A DNA stretch of 64,000 nucleotides, taken from the NCBI GenBank assembly GCA_035629075.1, contig DASPIK010000064.1, positions 32,133 to 96,132 of the forward strand. Direction: 5' to 3'. The notes under the pieces are model-generated. The model did no database searches and had not been told where the DNA came from. It saw only the letters and a program-made list of their open reading frames with translations. The DNA comes from JAEZPW01 sp035629075 (GTDB lineage: Bacteria > Acidobacteriota > Terriglobia > Terriglobales > Acidobacteriaceae). The position numbers and the translations under genes were made by a program. Shown piece after piece: positions 7,480 to 15,776 of the stretch; the stretch's first letter is position 1, and every line of letters starts with the position of its first letter.

Positions 7480-8958
7480 ATGGACTTCAATTTCGCTGGG
7501 GTACCTTCAACAGTTTGGGTGATTGCGGGCCTGATGGTGCTGGGCCTGATGTTCCTGATGGCGATCTTTGCGCGGCTGTATCGCAAGGCAGGTCCGCATG
7601 AGGCGCTGATCGTGTACGGCGTACGCGGAACGAGGATCGTCAAGGGACACGGCACGGTGATCCTGCCGATGGTCGAAAACTGCCTTGAGCTCTCGCTGGA
7701 GTTGATGTCTTTCGACGTGGCTCCGAAGCAGGACCTCTACACCAAGCAGGGCGTCGCGGTGACGGTCGAGGCTGTCGCGCAGATCAAGGTGAAGAGCGAT
7801 CCGGAGTCGATTCTGACCGCTGCCGAGCAGTTCCTGACCAAGACGGACCAGGAGCGCGAAGGGCTGATCCGACTAGTAATGGAAGGCCACCTGCGCGGCA
7901 TCATCGGCCAGCTCACTGTGGAAGAGATCGTGAAGCAGCCGGAGATGGTCAGCGATCGCATGCGTTCGACCTGCGCCGCAGACATGAACAAGATGGGACT
8001 GGAAGTTATATCGTTCACGATCAAGGAAGTGAAAGATCAGAACGAGTACATCACCAATATGGGCCGACCCGATGTGGCGCGCATCAAGCGCGATGCCGAT
8101 GTGGCTTCGGCTGAAGCCGATCGCGACACGGCAATCAAGCGTGCGCTGGCGCAGCGAGAGGCGGCGGTGGCCAAGGCACAGGCCGACCAGGAGCGGGTGC
8201 TGGCCGAGACGCTGTCGCAGGCCAAGCAGGCCGAGGCCACGCGTGACCTTGAGATCAAGAAGGCGCAGTTCCTGGAAGTGACCAAGAAGCAGCAGGCGCA
8301 GGCGGACAAGGCGTACGAGATCCAGACCAACGTCATGCAACAGCAGGTCATCGCCGAGCAGGTGAAGGTCATGCAAGTGGAGAAGCAGGAGCAGGTCAAG
8401 GTGCAGGAAGCCGAGATCTCGCGCCGCGAGAAAGAACTGATCGCCACTGTGCTTAAGCAGGCCGAGATCGAGCGTCAGAGAATTCAGACGCTCGCCGAAG
8501 CCGAGAAGCAGCGCCTTATGGCCGAGGCCGAAGGTCGTGCGGCATCCATCCGGCAGCAGGGTGAGGCGGAAGCCGCCATCATCTTCAAGAAGGGCGAGGC
8601 GGAAGCGAAGGCCATGAACGTGAAGGCCGCGGCGTTCCAGGAGTACAACCAAGCCGCCGTGGTGGACAAGCTGCTTACGGGTTTGCCGGAAGTGGTCAGG
8701 GCGTTGTCAGCGCCGCTGGAGCATGTGGACAAGATCACCATCGTGTCCACCGGCGACGGGCGTGCGGCGGGCATGAACAAGATCACCGGCGACATCGCGC
8801 AGATGGCGGCGCAGGTTCCGGCACTGTTCGAGACGTTGAGCGGGATGCAGATCTCGGACCTGCTTGGCAAAGTGCGAGGCATCGGCGACAAAGCGCCTAA
8901 GCCGGATGTACTGCCCCCGGCGGAGGGGGACTCCAGGGCCGCTGGCGCGGGAAAGTAG
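7480..8958 (+). CDS. Flotillin family protein (SPFH domain)
   Basis: The 492-residue protein has an N-terminal membrane segment (residues about 9-30), an SPFH domain (HEALIVYGVRGTRIVKGHGT, DVAPKQDLYTKQGVAVTVEA, LRGIIGQLTVEEIVKQPE) and a long coiled coil rich in Glu, Ala and Gln at about 200-400. A C-terminal flotillin tail follows (NQAAVVDKLLTGLPEVVRAL). Flotillins oligomerise at the inner membrane and organise membrane microdomains. ATG 7480 is chosen because AGGAGG lies nine bases before it; ATG 7471 directly abuts the same site. It ends the XRE-YqiJ operon and is followed 160 bp later by pspA. Confidence 0.92.
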   Translation: MDFNFAGVPSTVWVIAGLMVLGLMFLMAIFARLYRKAGPHEALIVYGVRGTRIVKGHGTVILPMVENCLELSLELMSFDVAPKQDLYTKQGVAVTVEAVAQIKVKSDPESILTAAEQFLTKTDQEREGLIRLVMEGHLRGIIGQLTVEEIVKQPEMVSDRMRSTCAADMNKMGLEVISFTIKEVKDQNEYITNMGRPDVARIKRDADVASAEADRDTAIKRALAQREAAVAKAQADQERVLAETLSQAKQAEATRDLEIKKAQFLEVTKKQQAQADKAYEIQTNVMQQQVIAEQVKVMQVEKQEQVKVQEAEISRREKELIATVLKQAEIERQRIQTLAEAEKQRLMAEAEGRAASIRQQGEAEAAIIFKKGEAEAKAMNVKAAAFQEYNQAAVVDKLLTGLPEVVRALSAPLEHVDKITIVSTGDGRAAGMNKITGDIAQMAAQVPALFETLSGMQISDLLGKVRGIGDKAPKPDVLPPAEGDSRAAGAGK

Positions 8959-9103
8959 TCAGTCGTTAGTCGTTGGTCCTTAGTCGTTGGCGAATCCAAA
9001 TGCCAACGGCTAAGGACGAACACCGCTGGTTCTGGTCCCACGATAAAGGTTCACTAACGACCAACGACAAACGACCAACGACTTGTCGCGAGCGTCAGCT
9101 CGC
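8957..9103. repeat. Intergenic repeat cluster with nested hairpins between flotillin and pspA
   Basis: Short units of the type AGTCGTTGG/AGTCGTTAG are repeated at 8957-8990 and return inverted (CCAACGACAAACGACCAACG) at 9061-9083. Inside, 8976-8991 pairs with 9002-9017 with one G-T pair. A further hairpin, GCGAGC/GCTCGC at 9088-9103, lies just before the AAGGAG site of pspA. The cluster looks like an intergenic repeat element and could also modulate expression of pspA. Confidence 0.6.
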
Positions 9104-9119
9104 ACTGTAAGGAGTTGAT

Positions 9120-9785
9120 ATGGCACTGTTGGAGAGAGTAAGTACTCTGATTCGCGCCAACCTGAATGACTTGGTTGATCGGGCCGAAGATCCGGAGAAG
9201 ATGATCAAGCAGGTCATTCTCGATATGCGCAACCAGTTAATGCAGGTCAAAACGCAGGTGGCGATCGCAATCGCGGACCAGCATTTGCTGGAGAAGAAAC
9301 AGAAAGAAAACCACGAAGCTGAGGCCGAGTGGATGCGCAAAGCTGAACTGGCTGTGGACAAGAAGCAAGACGACTTGGCTCGGGCTGCTATCGAACGTGC
9401 CATGACGTACAAGCGTCTGGCCGAAAACTTCAGCCAACAAGTTACCGATCAGCGCGCGCAGGTGGAAGAACTTAAGACCGCACTGCACAAACTGGAGCAG
9501 AAACTGGCCGAGGCGAACGCCAAAGCTGACCTGCTGCTGGCCCGCCATCGCCGCGCCCGTGCATTCGAAAAGGCCGCCGATGCGCGCAACGGCTTCGTTG
9601 AAAGTGCTACCTCGGCGACGTTCGATCGCATGAACGGCAAGGTGGATCACGCGGAAGCGATCAGTCAGGCGAAAGCCGAACTGCTCGGCGATAGCGTAGA
9701 AGACAAACTTGCTGCGCTTGAGAAGGAAGATGCAATCGAAAAGATGCTGGCCGAGATCAAGCAGCGGAAAGCATTGCCAGCATGA
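9120..9785 (+). CDS. pspA: PspA/IM30 (Vipp1-like) membrane-stress protein
   Basis: The 221-residue protein begins MALLERVSTLIRANLNDLVD and continues RAEDPEKMIKQVILDMRNQL, the standard N-terminal amphipathic helix and coiled-coil start of the PspA/IM30 family. Almost all of the rest is predicted coiled coil with Ala, Glu, Lys and Gln. Family members coat and stabilise damaged inner membrane as ESCRT-III-like polymers. AAGGAG precedes ATG 9120 by about six bases. Its place directly after a YqiJ-flotillin operon suggests a joint membrane-protection role. Confidence 0.92.
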   Translation: MALLERVSTLIRANLNDLVDRAEDPEKMIKQVILDMRNQLMQVKTQVAIAIADQHLLEKKQKENHEAEAEWMRKAELAVDKKQDDLARAAIERAMTYKRLAENFSQQVTDQRAQVEELKTALHKLEQKLAEANAKADLLLARHRRARAFEKAADARNGFVESATSATFDRMNGKVDHAEAISQAKAELLGDSVEDKLAALEKEDAIEKMLAEIKQRKALPA

Positions 9786-9803
9786 TTCCATGTAGTCCGG
9801 TAA

Positions 9804-9831
9804 GCGTGACGCGTACGGAAACGCGTCACGC
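9804..9831. terminator. Perfect 11-bp hairpin between convergent pspA and DinB-like genes
   Basis: GCGTGACGCGT and ACGCGTCACGC form a perfect stem around a six-base loop, 18 bases after the pspA stop and 16 before the end of the convergent gene. There is no T tract on either side, so it is at best an atypical bidirectional terminator. Confidence 0.45.
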
Positions 9832-9846
9832 AACCTGCTCGTGCAA

Positions 9847-10422
9847 CTATCTACGGCTCGCCGGCGGAATGATGCTGTTTGAACGCAGGTAAACCACCAT
9901 CTGTCCATAGTGGTCGAAGCAGTGTCCCACAGCGAGAGTCGCGAGGCCGAGTCGCGTAACCTTGTTTTCTCCCCACGGGCTCTTAATCGGCTCAACCAGA
10001 TTCTGCTCGTTGATTGCCGCAATCGCTTTGTGCCCATACGCGAACGAATCGCGTAAATACTTCACAATCTCAGCCTTGGTCTTGATGTTGGCGGGTCCGT
10101 TCTCGTTCTCGCCTTGCGTTGGCACGGGAGGTTTCTCGCCAAGCATGGCGGCGAAGATGTCGTAATTTGTTGCGGCCACATGTCGAACCTGTTCTGCGAA
10201 CGTGCGTACGCCTTTGAACTCGCCGTTCGTCGGAGCGAAGCCATACTTCTCTTCGGGCATGGCTTCGGCGGCGTCTACAAACTCCTTTTCAACGTTGGAC
10301 AAGCTCCTATCCAGCACTTGCGAGGCAGTGCGCTTCTCTGGAACTGCTGGTGTCTGCTGCGCGAAAGCGACAGCGCATGTTGCAAACAGCATTACCACTG
10401 CAATCGAGCGATTCAGCCTCAT
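9847..10422 (-). CDS. Secreted DinB-family protein
   Basis: A signal peptide (MRLNRSIAVVMLFATCAVAF, cut near AFAQ) precedes a DinB-like four-helix bundle of about 165 residues. Recognisable family segments are AAEAMPEEKYGFAPTNGE, RTFAEQVRHVAATNYDIF and LATLAVGHCFDHYGQMVVYL. They supply His residues at three helix positions suitable for a metal site (RHVAATN, VGHCFDHYGQ). Most characterised DinB-like proteins are cytoplasmic thiol-dependent transferases, so export is unusual. GGGGAG lies six bases before ATG 10422. It converges on pspA. Confidence 0.85.
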   Translation of the reverse strand: MRLNRSIAVVMLFATCAVAFAQQTPAVPEKRTASQVLDRSLSNVEKEFVDAAEAMPEEKYGFAPTNGEFKGVRTFAEQVRHVAATNYDIFAAMLGEKPPVPTQGENENGPANIKTKAEIVKYLRDSFAYGHKAIAAINEQNLVEPIKSPWGENKVTRLGLATLAVGHCFDHYGQMVVYLRSNSIIPPASRR

Positions 10423-10520
10423 CTCATCTCCCCTCTACCGACATGCACCTGGAATAACCGCCATACCGAAATGTTGTGAGATGCAGAAATAATGCGAACT
10501 CCCGATGAAAGGGAGCTTCG

Positions 10521-12020
10521 CTATTTTTGCAATACGGCGTCTTCTGATCGACTGAACGGCCATTCGCCGCTGCGCCAAGCGCGCACAAGATAAATCGCCA
10601 ACCCGACAATCAGGATGACGGCCGCATATCGCACCTCTTTCAGGAAGTTCTTACGCGAAATCAACACGAACAGAAAACCAGCCGAGGCGGCCAGAGCGGG
10701 AAGTGGATACAGCCACATCCGGAACGGTCTTGGCATGTCAGGCCGACGAATTCTGAGAATGATGACGCCGAACGTCTGCAGCAGGAACTGAAGCAAGATG
10801 CGGATCACCACGAGCGCGGCGATGACGTCAGCAAGTCGCAGGAAACAGAATGCGGCTGCAACCAGTCCAAGCGCCAGCAACGAAACGTAGGGGAAGCGAT
10901 GCTTCGGATGAACACGTGAAAATGCATGAAAGTAGTTACCGTCCAGGGCGGCGGCATAAGGTACACGCGAGTAACCAAGCAGCAATGAGAATACGGAGGC
11001 AAACGCGGTCCACATGATCAGTACGGTCACGACGAGCGCTGCCCAATTTCCATATATACGCTGCATGAAAGTCGAAACGATGTAGAAGCGGGTGTCCGAG
11101 CGCGCAGCCTCCACCATTTCCTGCCACGGAATTACGCCGAGGATGCTGATGTTCATGACGATGTAAATCGTCGAGACCAGCACGATGGAGATCAGCAGGG
11201 CGCGTGGGATGTTCTTTGCGGGCTCCTTGATCTCGCCGCCAAGAAAACAAACGTTGTAATAGCCCCAGTAGTCATAGGCTGCGACCAGCATCGCCGCGCC
11301 CAGGCCAGTGAAGAAGTTGTGATCCAGGTGGAATGCATTTGGAGGAAAGCTGAACGCCCGTGCGGCATCGAAATGCGTGAGCCCAGCAAAGATCACCCAC
11401 GTGATGGTTCCGAGCACGCCCACCCCGAGCAGCTTGGACAATCGTGCGATCGCTGTTATGCGGCGGTAGAGCAGCGTTACTGCGAGCAGGCATACACCAA
11501 TCGCCACGAGTGTAGCCGGCATGAGAAGTACTCGAACTTCAAGCGATCCGATCAGGGGAACCGGAACGTTCAGATCGTGGGCGAACCAGGTGTTCTCAAG
11601 TTGCGGCCATATGTAAGCCGCATATTGCGAGAGGCCGATGCAGCCTGAGGCGATGGAAAGCGGCGCGCTGAACGAGATCTGCCAGATGAACAAAAACGAC
11701 ACCATGCGGCCAAGCTTTCGGTGTCCATAAATTTCACCGAGGTAGCCGTAGGACCCGCCCGAGTGTGGCATCGCCGCGCCCAGTTCGGCCCAAACCAGGC
11801 CGTCACAGATGGCGAAGATTGCGCCGAAGATCCAGCCCAACATCGCCTGTGGGCCGCCGATAGCGCTGACAATCAGCGGAATCGTGATGAATGGCCCCAC
11901 GCCGATCATGTCGATCATGTTCAGCGCGGTCGCGCCAACCAAGTTCACACCGCGAATGAGGTGCGGCTGATGCTCGGTTGTGGATGACTGCTTCGCTGCA
12001 ATCGTCGGGTCAGGGTGCAT
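10521..12020 (-). CDS. APC-superfamily amino-acid permease
   Basis: The 499-residue protein has about 12 membrane helices. The N-terminal pattern GATALNMIDMIGVGPFITIP holds the glycine-rich broken first helix that binds substrate in amino acid-polyamine-organocation transporters. WAELGAAMPHSGGSYGYLGE is the second conserved APC block. It probably imports an amino acid or related amine by cation symport or exchange in the inner membrane. Substrate cannot be told from sequence. It lies 64 bp upstream of the PIG-L gene end on the same strand. Confidence 0.88.
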   Translation of the reverse strand: MHPDPTIAAKQSSTTEHQPHLIRGVNLVGATALNMIDMIGVGPFITIPLIVSAIGGPQAMLGWIFGAIFAICDGLVWAELGAAMPHSGGSYGYLGEIYGHRKLGRMVSFLFIWQISFSAPLSIASGCIGLSQYAAYIWPQLENTWFAHDLNVPVPLIGSLEVRVLLMPATLVAIGVCLLAVTLLYRRITAIARLSKLLGVGVLGTITWVIFAGLTHFDAARAFSFPPNAFHLDHNFFTGLGAAMLVAAYDYWGYYNVCFLGGEIKEPAKNIPRALLISIVLVSTIYIVMNISILGVIPWQEMVEAARSDTRFYIVSTFMQRIYGNWAALVVTVLIMWTAFASVFSLLLGYSRVPYAAALDGNYFHAFSRVHPKHRFPYVSLLALGLVAAAFCFLRLADVIAALVVIRILLQFLLQTFGVIILRIRRPDMPRPFRMWLYPLPALAASAGFLFVLISRKNFLKEVRYAAVILIVGLAIYLVRAWRSGEWPFSRSEDAVLQK

Positions 12021-12084
12021 AAGTTGGTCGGGACGCCAAATTTAGAAAAACAGAAATCTCCATCTGAGCGCAGCGAAGAATCAC

Positions 12085-14760
12085 TCACCTAAGTTGTTCG
12101 TGCCCAGCGCTCACCAGGTTCACGAACAACCTCACCGCTCCGGGAACCCCAAATGGAAGCTGCCGGAAGAAAGCGTACCCCGTGTAGATGTATGTCCCTT
12201 TGCCATACTTGGCACTTAGCAGGCCGCCTTTCATCGGAGCTTCACCAGGATCGTTCGATGTCAATAATGCCTCAAACTTGTCATCCCACTGGCCCATGAA
12301 ATACAGACCGCGCTCTTGTACCCACCCTTCGAAGTCGCTCTTCGTGATCTGGTTAGGCCAGCGAAAGACACTGTCTGTAGGTGCGAGAATGTCGACAGGG
12401 GCCTCTTCTACGCTGACCCGATCGCGGCTGAGCGTGGCTGGGTACGGAGTAAAGCTGCCGGCATTGAACTCCTCATAATCTGCGTTGTACTGCACAACTA
12501 GTGTGCCGCCATTCGAAACGTAATCAAGAAGACGTTTGTTGTTGGCGCGTAAGTCGTCTCGAGTGTCGTACGCGCGGATACCCAGGACAATCGTTCCGTA
12601 TTTTCCCAGATTCCCGGTGGATAGTTCCTCGGGACTTATGAGGGTCACGTCCATTCCAATCTGTCGCAAAACGGAAGGGATCTCGTCTCCTGCGCCCATT
12701 ACGTATCCAACTCTCAAGCCTTTGGGTACGCTCACATTGACCGCATTGATTCGTTCCTTAGCGGCCTGATAGTACAGGGTCGACCCAATGTCAGGACGGG
12801 TGATCAGGGTGTAGCCCTCCCGGTAGTTATTGCCCGAGTGCGTAACATGAGCCCCTAGGTGGTACGTGCCTTCCGGCAAGTTGGGTGGAGGCGTGACCCG
12901 GGCTTCAACCGATTGTTCCTGACCAGGGGCAGGGAATCGCAGGGTGGAGTGTGTGGTTGAGACCTGCCAGCCGGGACCTGGGCTTTCCACCGCAAACGTG
13001 GCGTCAGAAGATGTTCGCAAGTTCGTGCGCGCGGAGGTACGGATGGGGAATGCGACAGTCGTTGTCGTCTGCACGATCTGTGTCACCGGACTCACGGCAA
13101 CAGAGAAATGCGGGCCGACTGCTAACGGGCGTTTGGAAACGATATTCCGGCCTTCAATGAATCGCACCTCAACCGGAGCGTCAATCGTCGCCGCGCGGCC
13201 GTTCACATCGTAAGTCGCAACTGCTCGTGCAACGGTCGGCGGCAGTGGCAGCACGGCGCAGGTATCGTTCTCAACCTTGTACACAGCTTCCAGTTCTGAC
13301 GCACGATGAAAACACTGCCGTGTATAAGGTGCATCCGGAGGAACCGTCACGCGGAAACGAACCTCAGTCTTGCCGGCGTTTCCTGCCATGGGCGAGATCC
13401 TCTCGGCTTGCCAGCCTCGAGGTACATCCAACTGCATGCGACTAACCTTTGTACCGGCAGGCTTTTGCAGCGCGACAGTGACGGCGAATGTTCCGCCGCG
13501 AACAGCCATGAAGCCTTCCCGCACGGTCGGAGGCGCATCCACTATGGCTTCCATTCTGACCCCGAGTGCCAGATTCACAGCTTGTCGAAACTGTTGGACC
13601 TTCGTCTCCAGCATCGGTTTAAGCTCTGCATAGGCCGCGGGCGAAAGTTCGCGATCTGAGCGCAACACCCGTTGCAGCAGGGCGTTTGCTCTGCCGTATC
13701 CGTCAAGAAGAGGAGCAACGGCCTCGGACTGACTTCGGGCCGTGCTTGCTGCATCCACGTAACTCTGTATGCGTTCAAGTTCGCTGCGCAGGAGCGGAAG
13801 TTTATTAGGCTCGTCCTCGAGTCGCGAAGCGACACCCGTAAGGCTTGTATCAATGCCGTCAAAGAAATCCTTTTCGTGGGTACCTGGGGGCAGCGCAGGC
13901 AGGACGGAGTCGACCAACTTGTAGTAGCTCGTGTGAGGACCGGGGCGAACACTCCACGATGCTGCGCCCTGCGAAAGCTGGTGCTTCAGGCCCTGCATGG
14001 CAAACTGGACGTAGGACATGCCCAAATCGGGATTCGTTGCGCCCGTGTCTAGCGCAACCGTGTAATCTTCAGGGGCGGGCGCTTGCGTGGAACTCGACCT
14101 GCGCACGTTCACGTATAGCTTCTTCGCCTGCCACGGAGCCAGACCCTCTTTGATCTGCTCCGGAAAACGGTCGGGATCGGCCGCGGCGCGGAATGCTTCG
14201 CGCGTGAGAATTCCGGACGCCTGATGCTGGCCGTGGCCGTCTGTTTCATCGCCGCGAAACCGCGACACGATCACTTCGGGCCGGAAGGTACGGATCACGC
14301 GAACCATGTCGCGCAGGGCAGTGTCGTGTCCCTGCCATTTTTCGAAGGTCTCGGCGGCACTCTTCGTAAAGCCGAAATCCGCAACCCGCGTGAACCGCTG
14401 TTGCACGCCGTAGTATCGATCAGCCGCCAGCAACTCGAGCGTGCGCACGATCCCGAGCACATCGAAAAGGTTGCTGCCTATCTTGTTCTGGCCGCCTTCG
14501 CCGCGGTTAAGCGTGAGCAACATCGTGTCCACACCTTTACCGCGCGATTGCAGGACCAACATGGCCCCATCCTCATCGTCCGGGTGAGCGACTGTGTGCA
14601 TCAGCCGCGCCGTCGTTCGCAGCCGTCCTAAGCTCTGCCTCAGGCCCGCAGAGCCGGTGTCCTGCGGCAGCGGAGCGGCAGGCATCACTGGTGTGTCACT
14701 GGCGAGGGAGACGGTGGCGAGCAGGACAACGGCCGTAAGAACCCGAACGATCTTGCTCAT
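12085..14760 (-). CDS. Secreted PIG-L deacetylase with C-terminal ThuA/glutaminase-like domain
   Basis: Residues 1-21 are a signal peptide (MSKIVRVLTAVVLLATVSLA). ATG 14760 is chosen because it begins this signal; in-frame ATGs at 14799 and 14910 add unsupported residues. A PIG-L/LmbE domain follows at about 45-290 with the zinc motif AHPDDED, GEGGQNKIG and RFRGDETDGHGQHQASG. These enzymes are zinc-dependent N-deacetylases of sugar amides. A middle part of about 350 residues has Ig-like NEW3-type segments. The last about 230 residues (VGYVMGAGDEIPSVLRQIGM, LVVQYNADYE, GKGTYIYTGYAFFRQLP) resemble a ThuA/GATase1-like fold. The total of about 891 residues is much longer than single-domain PIG-L proteins. 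The substrate is unknown, perhaps an extracellular amino-sugar polymer. Confidence 0.85.
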   Translation of the reverse strand: MSKIVRVLTAVVLLATVSLASDTPVMPAAPLPQDTGSAGLRQSLGRLRTTARLMHTVAHPDDEDGAMLVLQSRGKGVDTMLLTLNRGEGGQNKIGSNLFDVLGIVRTLELLAADRYYGVQQRFTRVADFGFTKSAAETFEKWQGHDTALRDMVRVIRTFRPEVIVSRFRGDETDGHGQHQASGILTREAFRAAADPDRFPEQIKEGLAPWQAKKLYVNVRRSSSTQAPAPEDYTVALDTGATNPDLGMSYVQFAMQGLKHQLSQGAASWSVRPGPHTSYYKLVDSVLPALPPGTHEKDFFDGIDTSLTGVASRLEDEPNKLPLLRSELERIQSYVDAASTARSQSEAVAPLLDGYGRANALLQRVLRSDRELSPAAYAELKPMLETKVQQFRQAVNLALGVRMEAIVDAPPTVREGFMAVRGGTFAVTVALQKPAGTKVSRMQLDVPRGWQAERISPMAGNAGKTEVRFRVTVPPDAPYTRQCFHRASELEAVYKVENDTCAVLPLPPTVARAVATYDVNGRAATIDAPVEVRFIEGRNIVSKRPLAVGPHFSVAVSPVTQIVQTTTTVAFPIRTSARTNLRTSSDATFAVESPGPGWQVSTTHSTLRFPAPGQEQSVEARVTPPPNLPEGTYHLGAHVTHSGNNYREGYTLITRPDIGSTLYYQAAKERINAVNVSVPKGLRVGYVMGAGDEIPSVLRQIGMDVTLISPEELSTGNLGKYGTIVLGIRAYDTRDDLRANNKRLLDYVSNGGTLVVQYNADYEEFNAGSFTPYPATLSRDRVSVEEAPVDILAPTDSVFRWPNQITKSDFEGWVQERGLYFMGQWDDKFEALLTSNDPGEAPMKGGLLSAKYGKGTYIYTGYAFFRQLPFGVPGAVRLFVNLVSAGHEQLR

Positions 14761-14928
14761 TCCAGCACTGCGCGAAGATAATGTCGTTTTCAATTTCATC
14801 GTGCGAACAGGCGTTTCAATTGCCTCATCAAGATAGCACTGCACTCGGTGCGTTTCGATGGACACTGTCGGACGCCCCAGTTCGAAGTTCAACAGAACCT
14901 CATAAGCCATTCGGGTGAAACCTAAAAG

Positions 14929-15708
14929 ATGAGCGGAAATGTTTGGCGGATTCTGCTGTTTTGCTGCTGTGCGCTGGCCATGCCCATTGCGATGGCCGCC
15001 GCATGCGTTTCACACGAGACTACGCCCTGCTACGATGACCAAAGGACTCATGCAAGCATGAACGATCGGAAATGCCAAGTGGAAGGGGAGATTGCAGCAA
15101 AGCGTCTCCTGCGCAATGTCGGACCGGAGGATTTTCCAACTGCATCCGAATGGGAGCAGGCAGTGCCAGTGGCTTTCTGTGCGGACTGGCAGGGCGGGAA
15201 CGCCGACGAGCAACGGCGGACGGAAGTGCGTATGTTGTGGACGCCGGACACGCTGTTCATCCGTTTTGTGAACCGTTACCGCGAACTACTGACCTTCAGC
15301 GATTCCGAACCCGGCGGATACCGATTTGGATTGTGGGAACGCGATGTCGCGGAGGCCTTCATACAGCCCGATCGTTTCGGAACTCGCAACTATAAAGAGT
15401 TCGAGATATCTCCCAACGCGATGTGGATCGATCTCGACATCATCCCAGGGGGCCATAACCGGCTTCACAGTGGACTGCGAAGGATGGCCGAAGTTGATAC
15501 AGCGTCGAAGGTCTGGACCGCGCAGATGGCGATCCCGATTCGAAGTATCACGGAGAAGTTCGATCCGGCGAAGAGCTGGCGAGTGAACTTCTTCCGCTGC
15601 GAAGGCACAGATCCGCAGCGCTGGTACTCGGCGTGGCGGCCCACTAAAACTCCACGGCCGAACTTTCATGTGCCTGAAGCGTTCGGAACGATGACATTCG
15701 ACGAGTAG
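14929..15708 (+). CDS. Secreted carbohydrate-binding CBM9-like protein
   Basis: The 259-residue protein has a signal peptide (VWRILLFCCCALAMPIAMAA). It continues as one CBM9-like beta-sandwich: TEVRMLWTPDTLFIRFVNRY, LWERDVAEAFIQPDRFGTRN, YKEFEISPNAMWIDLDIIPG, AQMAIPIRSI and WRVNFFRCEGTDPQRWYSAW. The W-x-x-D-V-x-E-x-F-I block and the final F-H-V-P-x-x-F-G-x-M-x-F are hallmarks of this family, found in secreted sugar-binding proteins. It diverges from the PIG-L gene, which also acts outside the cell. A function in binding polysaccharide is inferred. Confidence 0.82.
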   Translation: MSGNVWRILLFCCCALAMPIAMAAACVSHETTPCYDDQRTHASMNDRKCQVEGEIAAKRLLRNVGPEDFPTASEWEQAVPVAFCADWQGGNADEQRRTEVRMLWTPDTLFIRFVNRYRELLTFSDSEPGGYRFGLWERDVAEAFIQPDRFGTRNYKEFEISPNAMWIDLDIIPGGHNRLHSGLRRMAEVDTASKVWTAQMAIPIRSITEKFDPAKSWRVNFFRCEGTDPQRWYSAWRPTKTPRPNFHVPEAFGTMTFDE

Positions 15709-15719
15709 AAACGGCGCGA

Positions 15720-15756
15720 GTACCGGGCAGAGTAATTTTCTCTGCCCGTACTTTCT
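15720..15756 (+). terminator. Rho-independent terminator after the CBM9-like gene
   Basis: GTACCGGGCAGAG at 15720-15732 pairs with CTCTGCCCGTAC at 15740-15751, with one bulged base. CTTTCTCC follows. It lies 12 bases after the stop codon and also separates the gene from the convergent SDR gene. Confidence 0.65.
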
Positions 15757-15776
15757 CCGCACTTTTCTAACGTGTG

